From: Dyella_B sp036746095
GTDB taxonomy: Bacteria > Pseudomonadota > Gammaproteobacteria > Xanthomonadales > Rhodanobacteraceae
Assembly (NCBI RefSeq): GCF_036746095.1
Contig: NZ_DAIOEU010000002.1
Coordinates: forward strand, 62,001 to 126,000
Direction: 5' to 3'
DNA length: 64,000 nt
Positions 5,916-15,888 of the stretch are shown here, in pieces; the first letter of the stretch is position 1; the number at the start of each line of letters is the position of its first letter. Both the position numbers and the translations under genes were made by a program. The notes below the pieces were generated by a model, which made no database searches, was not told the origin of the DNA, and saw nothing but the letters and a program-made list of their open reading frames with translations.

Positions 5916-8303
5916 ATGCCAAACCCACTCTCACTTCAACAAATGCAGCGGATGGATGCATACTGGCGCGCATCCAATTACCTCGCTGCCGGCCAGATCT
6001 ATCTGCGCGACAATCCGCTGCTTGAGCAGCCTCTGGAACGCGCGCACATCAAGCCGCGCCTGCTTGGCCACTGGGGCACCACGCCCGGCTTGAACATGCT
6101 CTACGTGCATCTGAACCGGCTGATCACGCAGCATGATCTCAACATGTTGTTCATGACCGGGCCTGGACATGGCGGCCCTGCACTGGTTGCACAAACCTAC
6201 CTGGAAGGTTCGTATACGGAGCGCTATCCCGCGATCGAGCGCAACCGCAACGGCATGGAGCGTCTGTTCCGGCAGTTTTCCTGGCCCTACGGCGTACCCA
6301 GCCATGTCGCGCCGGAAACGCCAGGTTCGATTCACGAGGGCGGCGAGCTTGGCTACTCGCTGGCGCACGCGTTCGGCGCGGTGTTCGATAATCCCGACTT
6401 GATCGTGGCCTGCGTGGTCGGCGATGGCGAGGCGGAAACCGGGGCGCTGGCCACCAGTTGGCATTCCAACAAGTTCCTCAACCCCGCTCGTGACGGCGTG
6501 GTGTTACCGATCCTGCATTTGAACGGCTTCAAGATCGCCAACCCTACCCTGCTCTCGCGCATCAGCCGCGACGAATTGATCGATCTGTTCCACGGCTATG
6601 GCTATGAACCGTGGTTCGTCAGAGGCAACGATCCCATGATCGTGCATCAGCTGCTTGCCGGCGCGCTCGACGGCATACTCGCCAGCATCCGCGCCATTCA
6701 ACAAGGCGCACGCGATGGCAAAGGCAGTTCGCGGCCGCGCTGGCCGATGCTGATCTTCCAGACACCGAAAGGCTGGACCGGACCCAAGCGTGTCGACGAT
6801 GTGCAGGTGGAAGGTACGTGGCGTGCCCATCAGGTGCCGCTGGCGCAGTTCGACAAACCCGAACACGTGGCGCAGCTCGAAGCCTGGATGAAAAGCTACA
6901 AGCCCGAGGAACTGTTCGACGAAAACGGCCGATTCCGCGAGGAATTCGCCGCGTTGGCACCGACCGGCCACCGCCGCATGGGTTCCAACCCGCATGCGAA
7001 CGGCGGCGAACTGCTGAAACCGCTGGCCATGCCGCACTTCCGCGATCATGCCGTGGCGGTGCCGCAACCGGGTGCGGTGGAAGCCGAAGCCACCCGCGTA
7101 CTGGGTACGTTTCTGCGCGAGGTGATGCGGTTGAATCTGGACCAGCAGAACTTCCGCCTGTTCGGCCCGGACGAAACGGCATCCAACCGGCTGGATGCGG
7201 TCTATGACGTCTCCGGCAAAACCTGGCTAGCCGGCATCGAGGCCAACGACAATCACCTCAGTGCCGACGGCCGCGTCATGGAAGTGCTCAGCGAACATCT
7301 GTGCGAAGGATGGCTGGAAGGCTATCTGCTCAGCGGACGACATGGTTTCTTCTCGTGCTACGAAGCCTTCATCCATATCGTCGATTCGATGTTCAACCAG
7401 CATGCGAAGTGGTTGAAGGTGAGCCGCCATATTCCCTGGCGCGCACCGGTCGCTTCGCTCAATTACCTGCTTACCTCGCATGTGTGGCGGCAGGATCACA
7501 ACGGCTTCTCGCACCAGGATCCGGGTTTTATCGACATCGTGGCGAACAAGAAAGCCGAAGTGGTGCGCATCTATCTGCCACCGGACGCCAATTGCCTGCT
7601 CTCGGTGACGGACCATTGCCTGCGCAGCTGCAACTACGTCAACCTGATCGTAGCCGGCAAGCAGCCATCGTGGCAGTGGCTGGACGTTGACGCCGCCACC
7701 AGACATTGCGCAGCCGGTGCGGGCATCTGGGAATGGGCCAGCAATGACGATGGCGATCCGGATGTCGTGATGGCCTGTGCCGGGGACGTGCCCACGCTTG
7801 AATGCCTTGCCGCCGTCACACTGTTGCGCGGATACCTGCCCGATATCCGTATTCGCGTGGTGAACGTAGTGGACTTGATGGTGCTGCAACCGCAATCAGA
7901 GCATCCGCACGGCTTGTCCGACCGCGATTTCGATGCGCTGTTCACCTCGGGCAAGCCGGTGATTTTCGCTTTCCACGGCTACCCCTCGCTGATTCACAAG
8001 CTGACCTATCGGCGCAGTTGCTCAGACCGCATCCACGTGCGCGGCTACAAGGACGAAGGTACTACCACCACGCCGTTCGACATGGTGGTACTCAACAACC
8101 TGGATCGCTATCAACTCGCACTCGATGCCATCATGCGTATTCCACGCTTCAGCAAGCATGTTGGTCATGCGATCGAGCGTTATTGGTCGATAATGGAAAA
8201 GCACAAGCTGTACATCAGCGAGCACGGCGAGGACATGCCGGAGGTGCAGGCCTGGCGTTGGCCGACGCACGCCGTGGCGAAGAAGCAACCCGCTCAAGCG
8301 TAG
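5916..8303 (+). CDS. xfp: Phosphoketolase
   Basis: 795 residues, the normal family length. It has the thiamine-diphosphate motif GDGEAETGALATSWH (near residue 170), the N-terminal MTGPGHGGPAL segment and the family-specific IPWRAPVASLNYLLTSHVWR. It splits xylulose-5-phosphate (often also fructose-6-phosphate) with inorganic phosphate into acetyl-phosphate plus glyceraldehyde-3-phosphate or erythrose-4-phosphate. In this island the acetyl-phosphate can feed AckA for ATP or the phosphotransacetylase for acetyl-CoA and PHB. Transcribed alone, driven by box 6, and followed by a long palindromic repeat. Divergent from the phosphorylase operon that would supply pentose phosphates. Whether it prefers X5P or also uses F6P cannot be read from sequence alone. 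Confidence 0.97.
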   Translation: MPNPLSLQQMQRMDAYWRASNYLAAGQIYLRDNPLLEQPLERAHIKPRLLGHWGTTPGLNMLYVHLNRLITQHDLNMLFMTGPGHGGPALVAQTYLEGSYTERYPAIERNRNGMERLFRQFSWPYGVPSHVAPETPGSIHEGGELGYSLAHAFGAVFDNPDLIVACVVGDGEAETGALATSWHSNKFLNPARDGVVLPILHLNGFKIANPTLLSRISRDELIDLFHGYGYEPWFVRGNDPMIVHQLLAGALDGILASIRAIQQGARDGKGSSRPRWPMLIFQTPKGWTGPKRVDDVQVEGTWRAHQVPLAQFDKPEHVAQLEAWMKSYKPEELFDENGRFREEFAALAPTGHRRMGSNPHANGGELLKPLAMPHFRDHAVAVPQPGAVEAEATRVLGTFLREVMRLNLDQQNFRLFGPDETASNRLDAVYDVSGKTWLAGIEANDNHLSADGRVMEVLSEHLCEGWLEGYLLSGRHGFFSCYEAFIHIVDSMFNQHAKWLKVSRHIPWRAPVASLNYLLTSHVWRQDHNGFSHQDPGFIDIVANKKAEVVRIYLPPDANCLLSVTDHCLRSCNYVNLIVAGKQPSWQWLDVDAATRHCAAGAGIWEWASNDDGDPDVVMACAGDVPTLECLAAVTLLRGYLPDIRIRVVNVVDLMVLQPQSEHPHGLSDRDFDALFTSGKPVIFAFHGYPSLIHKLTYRRSCSDRIHVRGYKDEGTTTTPFDMVVLNNLDRYQLALDAIMRIPRFSKHVGHAIERYWSIMEKHKLYISEHGEDMPEVQAWRWPTHAVAKKQPAQA

Positions 8304-8325
8304 GTCTATGCATCGCGAGGATTAG

Positions 8326-8480
8326 CTCCCTCTCCCCTCCGGGGAGAGGGTTGGGGTGAGGGGCGAATCTCGCACAAAAGTGAGTTAGATGCGAGATTCA
8401 AAAAGCAAACCTCACACGCGGTGATTGATTTTCGGCAAGCCCAGCCCCTCACCCTAGCCCTCTCCCCGGAGGGAGAGGGG
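8326..8480. repeat. Long-arm REP palindrome (CTCTCCCC/GGGGAGAGGG type)
   Basis: Two imperfect inverted arms (8326-8363 and 8444-8480), each itself palindromic (CCCTCTCC-CCGGGGAGAGGG). It fills the convergent gap between xfp and the parvulin gene of the nar operon and probably terminates both. This repeat type is common in GC-rich proteobacteria. Confidence 0.85.
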
Positions 8481-8505
8481 ATTGATTTATCGCATTGACG
8501 AAGCC

Positions 8506-9222
8506 TTACTGCACAAGTGGCGATACCGCCCCATCCAGCTCCACGCCCTGCAGCTGTGCCTGGCCAGCCAGCACGCGCACATATTGGCTGAGCGCTCGCG
8601 CCTCCGCTTCCCGCCGCAAGTCTTCAGCAACGCGTTCGCGTACGTGCTCGAAAGGCAATATCTCGCCGGGAACACGCTGGTCGACGGCGACGATATGAAA
8701 ACCGAAACGGGTCTTCACGAGCTGCGGCAATAGGCCAGTCACCGCGGTGCCAAACAGCATCTGCTCGAACTCCGGCACCATGGCGCTGCGCTGCAACTGT
8801 CCCAACTGGCCGCCTAGTTCGCCGGAAGGGCAATTCGAATGGCTGCGCGCGCGTTCGGCGAATAACGCCGGTTGCGTGTGAAGTTCTGCCAGCATGGCTT
8901 CGGCCATGGCCCGCACCGCGGCCAGCGGCGCGCCGGGTGTGATCTGAAAAAGAATATGCCGGGCAGCAACCAGCTCGCCCGTTTGATAACGCTGCATGTG
9001 TTGCGCGTAATAGCGCTGACATGCTGTTTCATCGGCGTCGGGTACGCGAACTTCTTCAGTCAGCACGCGTTCGATGGCCTCGCCGATGGCGGCAGGCTCC
9101 GCGCGGTCATCCAGCCAGCCGAGCATCACGGCGCGCTGGCGCAACAATTCATGCACTGCCGCCATCTGCGGTGTCGGCCAATCCTGATCGGCCACTGCCA
9201 CGCCATTGACCGCGATCGTCAT
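8506..9222 (-). CDS. PpiC-type peptidyl-prolyl isomerase (parvulin) of the nar operon
   Basis: 238 residues. The C-terminal parvulin domain has ARHILFQI, the segment CPSGELGGQLGQ, MVPEFEQMLF and the end motif TRFGFHIVAVDQR. No signal peptide is apparent, so it is probably cytoplasmic, unlike SurA/PpiD. Its start overlaps the narI stop by 4 nt and it is the last gene of narKGHJI. Parvulins are found next to nar genes in other proteobacteria and are thought to help fold or mature the membrane-bound nitrate reductase; that role here is inferred. Confidence 0.9.
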   Translation of the reverse strand: MTIAVNGVAVADQDWPTPQMAAVHELLRQRAVMLGWLDDRAEPAAIGEAIERVLTEEVRVPDADETACQRYYAQHMQRYQTGELVAARHILFQITPGAPLAAVRAMAEAMLAELHTQPALFAERARSHSNCPSGELGGQLGQLQRSAMVPEFEQMLFGTAVTGLLPQLVKTRFGFHIVAVDQRVPGEILPFEHVRERVAEDLRREAEARALSQYVRVLAGQAQLQGVELDGAVSPLVQ

Positions 9223-9926
9223 GTGCGAACCGCACGCTTGCGCGTACGTACCAATTGATAGGGACGGAAAAGATAAGCGAGCGCTCCCGCTCCGCTCCAG
9301 ATATGCACCATGCGCGTAAACGGCGAGATCAGGAAGATGGTGAAACCAAGCAGGATATGCAGGCGGTAAACCCAGGAGACCTGCAACAACAACGCGGCCA
9401 CGCCGCCCTGGAAAGTGACGATGCCCTTAACGTACGCAGTAAGCAATTCGAACTTCGCGCCATCCATATGCTGGGCCGACAGCGGCACGGTAATAAGGCC
9501 AAGCAGCAATTGCAGCCACAACATGATCACCACCGTGATATCCCATTTTCGGCTATTGCGACGAATACGCGGGTCAGCGAGACGACGGTAGATCAGCATG
9601 CTCAACCCAATGATCGCCACCACGCCGGCCACGCCACCGCCCACCATGGCCAGCAACTGATGTTGCGCGGGATCTAATGCCCAGTCGATGGCCCAATGCG
9701 GCACGAGAAAGCCGAGGAAATGTCCAATCACCACGACCAGGATGCCGTAGTGAAAAAGATTCGAGCCAAGCTTCAAGGACCCTGCACGCAGCATCTGTGA
9801 GGAATCGCTCTTCCAGGTATATGGCTCGCGGTCGAACCGTATCAAGCTGCCCAGCAGCAATACCGACAGGCAGATGTACGGATAGATACCGAACAGGAAC
9901 CATTGCAGGTTGGTCGCGGTGTTCAT
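9219..9926 (-). CDS. narI: Respiratory nitrate reductase gamma subunit, cytochrome b
   Basis: 235 residues with five predicted membrane helices. The heme-b histidines are visible in the pair LFHYGILVVVIGHF near residues 55-70 and in the pair RLHILLGF / RMVHIWS near residues 190-210. NarI takes electrons from quinol on the periplasmic side and passes them to NarH. It begins 1 nt after the narJ stop and overlaps ppiC by 4 nt, so it is tightly operonic. Confidence 0.97.
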   Translation of the reverse strand: MNTATNLQWFLFGIYPYICLSVLLLGSLIRFDREPYTWKSDSSQMLRAGSLKLGSNLFHYGILVVVIGHFLGFLVPHWAIDWALDPAQHQLLAMVGGGVAGVVAIIGLSMLIYRRLADPRIRRNSRKWDITVVIMLWLQLLLGLITVPLSAQHMDGAKFELLTAYVKGIVTFQGGVAALLLQVSWVYRLHILLGFTIFLISPFTRMVHIWSGAGALAYLFRPYQLVRTRKRAVRT

Positions 9927-9927
9927 G

Positions 9928-10572
9928 TCAGCCTCGTTTTACGAAATCAGCCGGCCGGCACGGCGGTGCCCGGTCGTTGGCGAAGGCGGGACGCTCCTCC
10001 CACGTGATGTCAAGGTCTTCGGGCGCCGGAACCGGTGCATGCGAATCAAGACCCTCGACGCATGCGAGCTCCAACAGCGCGCCTAACACGGCGGCATAGC
10101 GGCTACGCCGATGCAGCAGCCGATTGCCGATCGCACGCAGCACATGGGCACAGTCACCGAGGGTTTCGCGCACTTCGGCCACGTCACGGCAACTCAGGTA
10201 TTCCAGCAGCATCGGCAGGTGATCAGGCAACTCGTTGCCGCTGGGTTCGAGCCCGGCATCGAGATAGCGCTGCCGCAGATCGAGCATCGCCGGACCGCGA
10301 TCGCGCCCATCGCCGTGCACGTGCTCGAACAGATTCAACGATGTGCCGCGTCCGCGATCGAACAAATCGACGAAACGCGCTTCGACATCGAGGGCATCGC
10401 CACGTGCGAGCTGGTCCGCCAGCGCCAGGAGCTGCTTTCGGCTTGCAGCGTCGACGTGCGGCGCTTCGCCAAGCACGGCGCGGATTTCCGGCAATGCTGC
10501 ACGCAATGCCGCATCCGGGTAGGAGAGCAAGGCAGCAAGTGCGCGCAGGAATATGGCATGGTCGGTTCGCAT
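9928..10572 (-). CDS. narJ: Nitrate reductase assembly chaperone
   Basis: 214 residues. NarJ/TorD-type helical chaperone with SLNLFEHVHGDGRDRGPAM and ELPDHLPMLLEYLS, both characteristic of the family. It binds apo-NarG and allows molybdenum-cofactor insertion before membrane docking; it is not part of the final enzyme. I chose the ATG at 10572, which starts 1 nt after the narH stop. A longer frame upstream lies within narH and is rejected. Confidence 0.95.
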   Translation of the reverse strand: MRTDHAIFLRALAALLSYPDAALRAALPEIRAVLGEAPHVDAASRKQLLALADQLARGDALDVEARFVDLFDRGRGTSLNLFEHVHGDGRDRGPAMLDLRQRYLDAGLEPSGNELPDHLPMLLEYLSCRDVAEVRETLGDCAHVLRAIGNRLLHRRSRYAAVLGALLELACVEGLDSHAPVPAPEDLDITWEERPAFANDRAPPCRPADFVKRG

Positions 10573-10573
10573 C

Positions 10574-12109
10574 TTAATGATCGTCCAGCAGGCGGATGGG
10601 AATGATCTTGCGGCGGCCCATGCGTCCACCAAACAGGCTGGACTGCGTGTCCACGCCATCGCAGCCGTTACCGAAGCTGAAACCGCAACCGCCACGCAGG
10701 GCGTAGGCATGTTCGGCTTCTTCGCGGTGCGCGGTGGGAATGACGAAGCGATCTTCGTAATTGGCGATCGCCAGATACCGATGCATGGCTTGGACGGTTG
10801 CGGCATCCAGGCCATTGTCTGCAAGCAGCGCGGGATCCGGTTCGTCGCCCAGCTGCAAAGCGCGGAACCAGGTCCTCATCGCCAGCAAGCGCTTCAACGC
10901 GCCGGTCACCGGCGCCTCGTTGCCGGCCGTCAGCAGATTGGCAAGATAACGCACGGGAATACGCAGCGAATCCACATCGGGCAAGCCGCCTTTGCTTTCG
11001 ATGGCGCCCGCGTTGGCATGCGATTGGATCGGCGAGAGCGGCGGCACGTACCATACCATCGGCAGGGTGCGGTATTCCGGATGCAGCGGGAAGGCGATCT
11101 TCCATTCAACCGCCATCTTGTAGACCGGCGACTGCTTGGCTGCTTCCAGCCACGCTTCGGGCACGCCGTCGGAAAGCGCTTGGCGCTGTACCTGCGGATC
11201 GTTTGGGTTGAGAAAAAGATCAAGCTGTGACTGATACAAGTCGTGTGGATGTTCGACCGCCGCCGCCTGCCCGACGCCATCGGCATCGTAAAGCAGCACG
11301 CCCAGATAGCGGATGCGTCCCACGCAGGTTTCCGAACACACGGTCGGCATGCCTGCTTCAATACGCGGGTAGCAGAACGTGCACTTCTCCGCCTTGCCGC
11401 TGGTCCAGTTGTAATAGATTTTTTTGTACGGACAACCCGAAACGCACATGCGCCAGCCGCGGCACTTGTCCTGATCGATCAGGACAATGCCGTCTTCCTC
11501 GCGCTTGTAGATCGAGCCGGATGGACAGGACGCCACGCAGGCAGGATTGAGGCAGTGCTCGCACAGGCGCGGCAGGTACATCATGAACGTGTTTTCAAAC
11601 TGGCCGTAGATATCTTTCTGTACAGCTTCGAAGTTGTAATCGGCGCTGCGCTTGTCGAATTCGCCGCCAAGGATTTCCTCCCAGTTCGGCCCCCATTCGA
11701 TCTTGTCCATGGTGCGTCCGCTGATCAACGAGATGGGGCGCGCCACAGGTGCAGTGGGCAGCTCCGGCGCGGTTTGCAGGTTGGCGTAGTCGAAGGTAAA
11801 CGGCTCGTAGTAATCGTCGATCTCCGGCAGGTGCGGATTGGCGAAGATCTTGGCCAGGATTGCCAGTCGTCCGCCCTGCTTGGGCTGCAGGCGACCATTG
11901 GGCTTGCGCACCCAACCGCCCTGCCACCGCTCCTGGTTTTCCCAATCCTTGGGATAACCCACGCCGGGTTTGGTCTCGACGTTGTTGAACCAGGCGTACT
12001 CCATGCCCTTGCGCGAGGTCCACACGTTCTTGCAGGTGACCGAACAGGTGTGGCAGCCAATGCATTTATCCAGATTCAGCACCATGGCGATTTGCGCGCG
12101 GATCTTCAT
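10574..12109 (-). CDS. narH: Respiratory nitrate reductase beta subunit, iron-sulfur protein
   Basis: 511 residues, normal length. The four Fe-S cluster motifs are visible: CIGCHTCSVTCKNVW near the N-terminus, CEHCLNPACVASCP, CRGWRMCVSGCPYKK (Trp replacing one Cys, as in known NarH where this cluster is 3Fe-4S) and CTFCYPRIEAG with CSETCVGRIRYLG. It carries electrons from NarI heme to NarG. The ATG at 12109 overlaps the narG stop by 4 nt. The ORF extends 20 codons further upstream inside narG, but the chosen start matches family N-termini (MKIRAQIAMVLNLDKCIGC). Confidence 0.97.
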   Translation of the reverse strand: MKIRAQIAMVLNLDKCIGCHTCSVTCKNVWTSRKGMEYAWFNNVETKPGVGYPKDWENQERWQGGWVRKPNGRLQPKQGGRLAILAKIFANPHLPEIDDYYEPFTFDYANLQTAPELPTAPVARPISLISGRTMDKIEWGPNWEEILGGEFDKRSADYNFEAVQKDIYGQFENTFMMYLPRLCEHCLNPACVASCPSGSIYKREEDGIVLIDQDKCRGWRMCVSGCPYKKIYYNWTSGKAEKCTFCYPRIEAGMPTVCSETCVGRIRYLGVLLYDADGVGQAAAVEHPHDLYQSQLDLFLNPNDPQVQRQALSDGVPEAWLEAAKQSPVYKMAVEWKIAFPLHPEYRTLPMVWYVPPLSPIQSHANAGAIESKGGLPDVDSLRIPVRYLANLLTAGNEAPVTGALKRLLAMRTWFRALQLGDEPDPALLADNGLDAATVQAMHRYLAIANYEDRFVIPTAHREEAEHAYALRGGCGFSFGNGCDGVDTQSSLFGGRMGRRKIIPIRLLDDH

Positions 12110-15100
12110 GTCGTCTCCCTCAGGCCGGCACCTTGCTGTTGCGCTTCGCGCTGCACGCGATCCATCCAATCCACGTTCGCCATCTTGCGCACGATCACGA
12201 ACTCATCGCGATTGGAGCCCACGGTACCGTAATAATTGAAGCCCCAGCTGAGCTGCGCATAGCCGCCGATCATGTGTGTTGGCTTGAGCACCGTGCGCGT
12301 CACCGAGTTGTGGATACCGCCGCGCATGCCGGTGATCTCCGAACCCGGCACATTCACGATCTTCTCCTGCGCGTGATACATCATCACCATGCCTTCCTGC
12401 ACCCGTTGGCTCACGACAGCGCGCGCCGTGAGCGCACCGTTGATGTTGAACAGCTCGATCCAGTCGTTATCAACGATGCCGCCACGTTTCGCATCCGCCT
12501 CGGACAGCCACACGATTGGCCCGCCACGCGACAGTGTGAGCATGATCAGATTGTCGGTATAGGTGGAATGGATACCCCACTTCTGGTGCGGCGTGATGAA
12601 GTTAAGCGTCAACTCCGCGTGGCCGTTATCGCGCTTGCCATGCAGCGCGGCGACCGAGCGCGTATCGATCGGCGGCCGATACAGCGCAAAACCTTCGCCA
12701 AAATCGCGCAGCCACGCATGGTCCTGAAAGAACTGCTGTCGACCGGTGAGCGTACGCCAGGGAATCAGTTCGTTGACGTTGGTCCAGCCTGCGGTATAGC
12801 TGACGTGTTCGCTCTCGATGCCCGACCAGGTCGGTGAGCTGATGATCTTGCGCGGTTGCGCCTGGATGTCGCGGAACCGGATTTTTTCATCCTCGCGCGC
12901 TTCGGCAAGATGCCGATGATCCCGGCCCGTGATGCGCGACAACGCCCCCCACGCCTTCACCGCCACCTGCCCATTCGTTTCCGGCGCGAGGTGCAAAATC
13001 GTTTCCGCCGCATCGATATCCGTGACGATGCGCGGCCTGCCTTTGGTGGGGCCGTCTTCGACGACGTAGTTCAATTCACCCAGGCCCCGTACTTCCTCTT
13101 GCGTGTTCCAGCCAATGCCTTTGCCGCCGTTGCCAAGCTTGTCCATCAGCGGTCCGAGTGACGTAAAGCGCGCATAGGTGGCCGGATAGTCGCGCTCGAC
13201 CATATTGATGTTCGGCGCCGTGACACCGGGAATGAACGCACACTCGCCCTTCTTCCAGTCGCGCACGTCAAATGGCTGGGCCAACTCGCCAGCCGTGTCG
13301 TGCATGATCGGGGTCAGCACCACATCGCGTTCAACGCCAAGCCGGCCTTGCGCAAGCTCGGAAAAACGCTTCGCCACTGCCTTGAAGATTTCCCAGTCGC
13401 TTTTCGATTCCCACACCGGATCGACCGCCGACGATAGCGGATGGATAAAGGGATGCATGTCGGAGGTGTTGAGATCGTTCTTCTCGTACCACGACGCCGT
13501 CGGCAGCACGACGTCGGAATACAGGCAAGACGTCGACATGCGAAAGTCCAGCGTCACTACCAGATCCAGCTTGCCCTCCGGCGCCGGCTCGTGCCATTTC
13601 ACTTCTTCGGGCTTGTGGCCACCGTCTTCGCCCAGATCCTTGCCTTGCAGACCATGGCGCGTGCCCAGGAAGTGGCGCAGGAAATATTCGTGCCCCTTGC
13701 CGGACGAGCCGAACAGGTTCGAGCGCCAGATAAACAGGTTGCGCGGGAAATTGACCGGATCATCCGGGTCTTCGCAGGCCATGCGCAACTTGCCCGATTG
13801 CAATGCGTCGACAAGGTAGTCGCGCGGTTGCATGCCGGACTGATCCGCTTCACGGGCGATATGCAGCGGGTTGCACGCCAGTTGCGGTGCGGACGGCAAC
13901 CAACCCATGCGCTCCGCACGTACGTTGCAGTCGATCAGGCTATGCCCGTATTTGCCGCGCGGCGTCAGTGGCGACAGCAGTTCGTCGACGTCGATCTTTT
14001 CATAGCGCCATTGATTCGAATGCGCATAGAAGAACGACGTACCGTTCATTTGCCGCGGCGGCCGCGCCCAGTCGAGACCGAATGCCAATGCCGTCCAGCC
14101 GGTTTGCGGACGCAATTTTTCTTGCCCGACGTAATGCGCCCAGCCACCGCCCGATACACCGATCGTGCCGCACAGCATCAGCATGTTGATGATGCTGCGG
14201 TAATTCATGTCCTGATGAAACCAGTGATTCATGCCCGCGCCGATGATGACCATCGAACGCCCACGTGTTTTCGCCGCATTCTCGGCGAACCCACGCGCTA
14301 CCGCGATCGCATGCTCCGCCGACACGCCGGTGATGGCCTGCTGCCAGGCCGGCGTATAGGGCACGTTGTCGTCATAGCCATTTGCACTCTCGCCACCCAG
14401 TCCGCGATCCAGCCCATAGTGGGCGCATAGCAGGTCGAACACGGTGGCGACCATGGTTTCGCCATCGCGCGTCGCGATGCGGCGTATGGGAACGCGACGC
14501 AACAGCACATTGCTTGCTTGCGCGTTATGCGGAAAGTGCTCGTGCTCGGTACCGCCGAAATACGGAAAGGCCACGTCCAGCACCTCGTCGCGAGTATCGA
14601 TCTGGGTCAAGGCCAATTCGATGGCGGTTCCGTCCGGTGCTTTTTGCTCCAGATTCCATTTGCCGCGATCCGCACTGTCCTGCCCCGGCCAACGGAACCC
14701 GATGGCGCCATGCGGCACCACCGGTTTGCCGCTCATATCGAAACCCACCGTTTTCCACTCGGCGTGCTCGGGGCTACCGAGTGCACCGTCGAAATCACTG
14801 GCGCGCAGATAGCGATCCGGAATCCAGCGCTCGCCATCGCGCCGTAGCGTGACCAGCAGCGGCAGATCGGTGTACTGCCGGCAATAGTTCTGAAAGTAAT
14901 CGTACTGGCGATCGAGAAAGAACTCGCGCAGCACCACGTGCCCCATCGCCATCGCCAAAGCGGCATCTGTGCCCTGCTTGGGATGCAGCCACAGATCGGA
15001 CAGCTTGGAGACCTCCGCATAGTCCGGCGTGATCGCCACCACGCGCGTGCCGTTGTAGCGCGCCTCGACAAAGAAGTGCGCGTCGGGTGTGCGCGTCTGC

Positions 15101-15867
15101 GGTACGTTCGAACCCCAGGCAATGATATACGCCGAGTTGTACCAATCGGCCGATTCCGGCACGTCAGTCTGCTCGCCCCAGGTTTGCGGGCTCGATGGCG
15201 GCAGATCGCAATACCAGTCGTAGAACGACAACAAGGTGCCGCCGATCAGGCTCAGATAACGGGCACCCGCGGCATAGGAAACCATCGACATGGCCGGAAT
15301 CGGCGAGAAGCCCACCACGCGATCCGGCCCGTGCTGCTTGATGGTGTGCACATTGGCGGCGGCGACGATATCCAGCACTTCGTCCCAGGTTGTGCGCACA
15401 AAACCGCCCAGTCCGCGAGCGGCTTTGTAATCCTTGCCTTTTGGATCGGCCATCAAGGCAGCCCAGGCATCCACCGGCGCCATCGTCTTGCGCGCTTCGC
15501 GCCAGCGCCGCAACAGGCGTCCACGCACCATCGGATACTTCAGGCGATTGGCGCTATACAGATACCAGGAATAGGACGCGCCGCGTGAGCAACCGCGCGG
15601 CTCGTGATTGGGCATGCCGGCGCGCGTGCGCGGGTAATCCGTTTGCTGCGTTTCCCAGGTGACGACGCCGCCTTTTACGTAGATCTTCCAACTGCACGAA
15701 CCTGTGCAGTTCACGCCATGGGTGGAGCGAACGATCTTGTCGTGTTGCCAGCGGTTGCGATAACCATCCTCCCATTGGCGATTCTCCGTACGCACCTCGC
15801 CATGGCCGTCCGCAAACGGTTCGCGACGCTGCGAGAAATAGCGCAGACGGTCGAGGAAATGGCTCAT
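12106..15867 (-). CDS. narG: Respiratory nitrate reductase alpha subunit, molybdenum catalytic subunit
   Basis: 1253 residues. The N-terminal FS0 iron-sulfur motif is HGVNCTGSCSWKIYVKGG. The molybdenum-coordinating Asp lies in SFYDWYCDLPPSSP. It reduces nitrate to nitrite at the bis-MGD cofactor on the cytoplasmic side of the membrane. There is no Tat signal, as expected for cytoplasm-facing NarG. Located 20 nt after narK; narH overlaps its end. No nirS/K, nor or nos genes occur in the window, so only the first denitrification step is shown. Confidence 0.98.
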   Translation of the reverse strand: MSHFLDRLRYFSQRREPFADGHGEVRTENRQWEDGYRNRWQHDKIVRSTHGVNCTGSCSWKIYVKGGVVTWETQQTDYPRTRAGMPNHEPRGCSRGASYSWYLYSANRLKYPMVRGRLLRRWREARKTMAPVDAWAALMADPKGKDYKAARGLGGFVRTTWDEVLDIVAAANVHTIKQHGPDRVVGFSPIPAMSMVSYAAGARYLSLIGGTLLSFYDWYCDLPPSSPQTWGEQTDVPESADWYNSAYIIAWGSNVPQTRTPDAHFFVEARYNGTRVVAITPDYAEVSKLSDLWLHPKQGTDAALAMAMGHVVLREFFLDRQYDYFQNYCRQYTDLPLLVTLRRDGERWIPDRYLRASDFDGALGSPEHAEWKTVGFDMSGKPVVPHGAIGFRWPGQDSADRGKWNLEQKAPDGTAIELALTQIDTRDEVLDVAFPYFGGTEHEHFPHNAQASNVLLRRVPIRRIATRDGETMVATVFDLLCAHYGLDRGLGGESANGYDDNVPYTPAWQQAITGVSAEHAIAVARGFAENAAKTRGRSMVIIGAGMNHWFHQDMNYRSIINMLMLCGTIGVSGGGWAHYVGQEKLRPQTGWTALAFGLDWARPPRQMNGTSFFYAHSNQWRYEKIDVDELLSPLTPRGKYGHSLIDCNVRAERMGWLPSAPQLACNPLHIAREADQSGMQPRDYLVDALQSGKLRMACEDPDDPVNFPRNLFIWRSNLFGSSGKGHEYFLRHFLGTRHGLQGKDLGEDGGHKPEEVKWHEPAPEGKLDLVVTLDFRMSTSCLYSDVVLPTASWYEKNDLNTSDMHPFIHPLSSAVDPVWESKSDWEIFKAVAKRFSELAQGRLGVERDVVLTPIMHDTAGELAQPFDVRDWKKGECAFIPGVTAPNINMVERDYPATYARFTSLGPLMDKLGNGGKGIGWNTQEEVRGLGELNYVVEDGPTKGRPRIVTDIDAAETILHLAPETNGQVAVKAWGALSRITGRDHRHLAEAREDEKIRFRDIQAQPRKIISSPTWSGIESEHVSYTAGWTNVNELIPWRTLTGRQQFFQDHAWLRDFGEGFALYRPPIDTRSVAALHGKRDNGHAELTLNFITPHQKWGIHSTYTDNLIMLTLSRGGPIVWLSEADAKRGGIVDNDWIELFNINGALTARAVVSQRVQEGMVMMYHAQEKIVNVPGSEITGMRGGIHNSVTRTVLKPTHMIGGYAQLSWGFNYYGTVGSNRDEFVIVRKMANVDWMDRVQREAQQQGAGLRETT

Positions 15868-15888
15868 GATTTTCTCCGGTGAAGCAGC

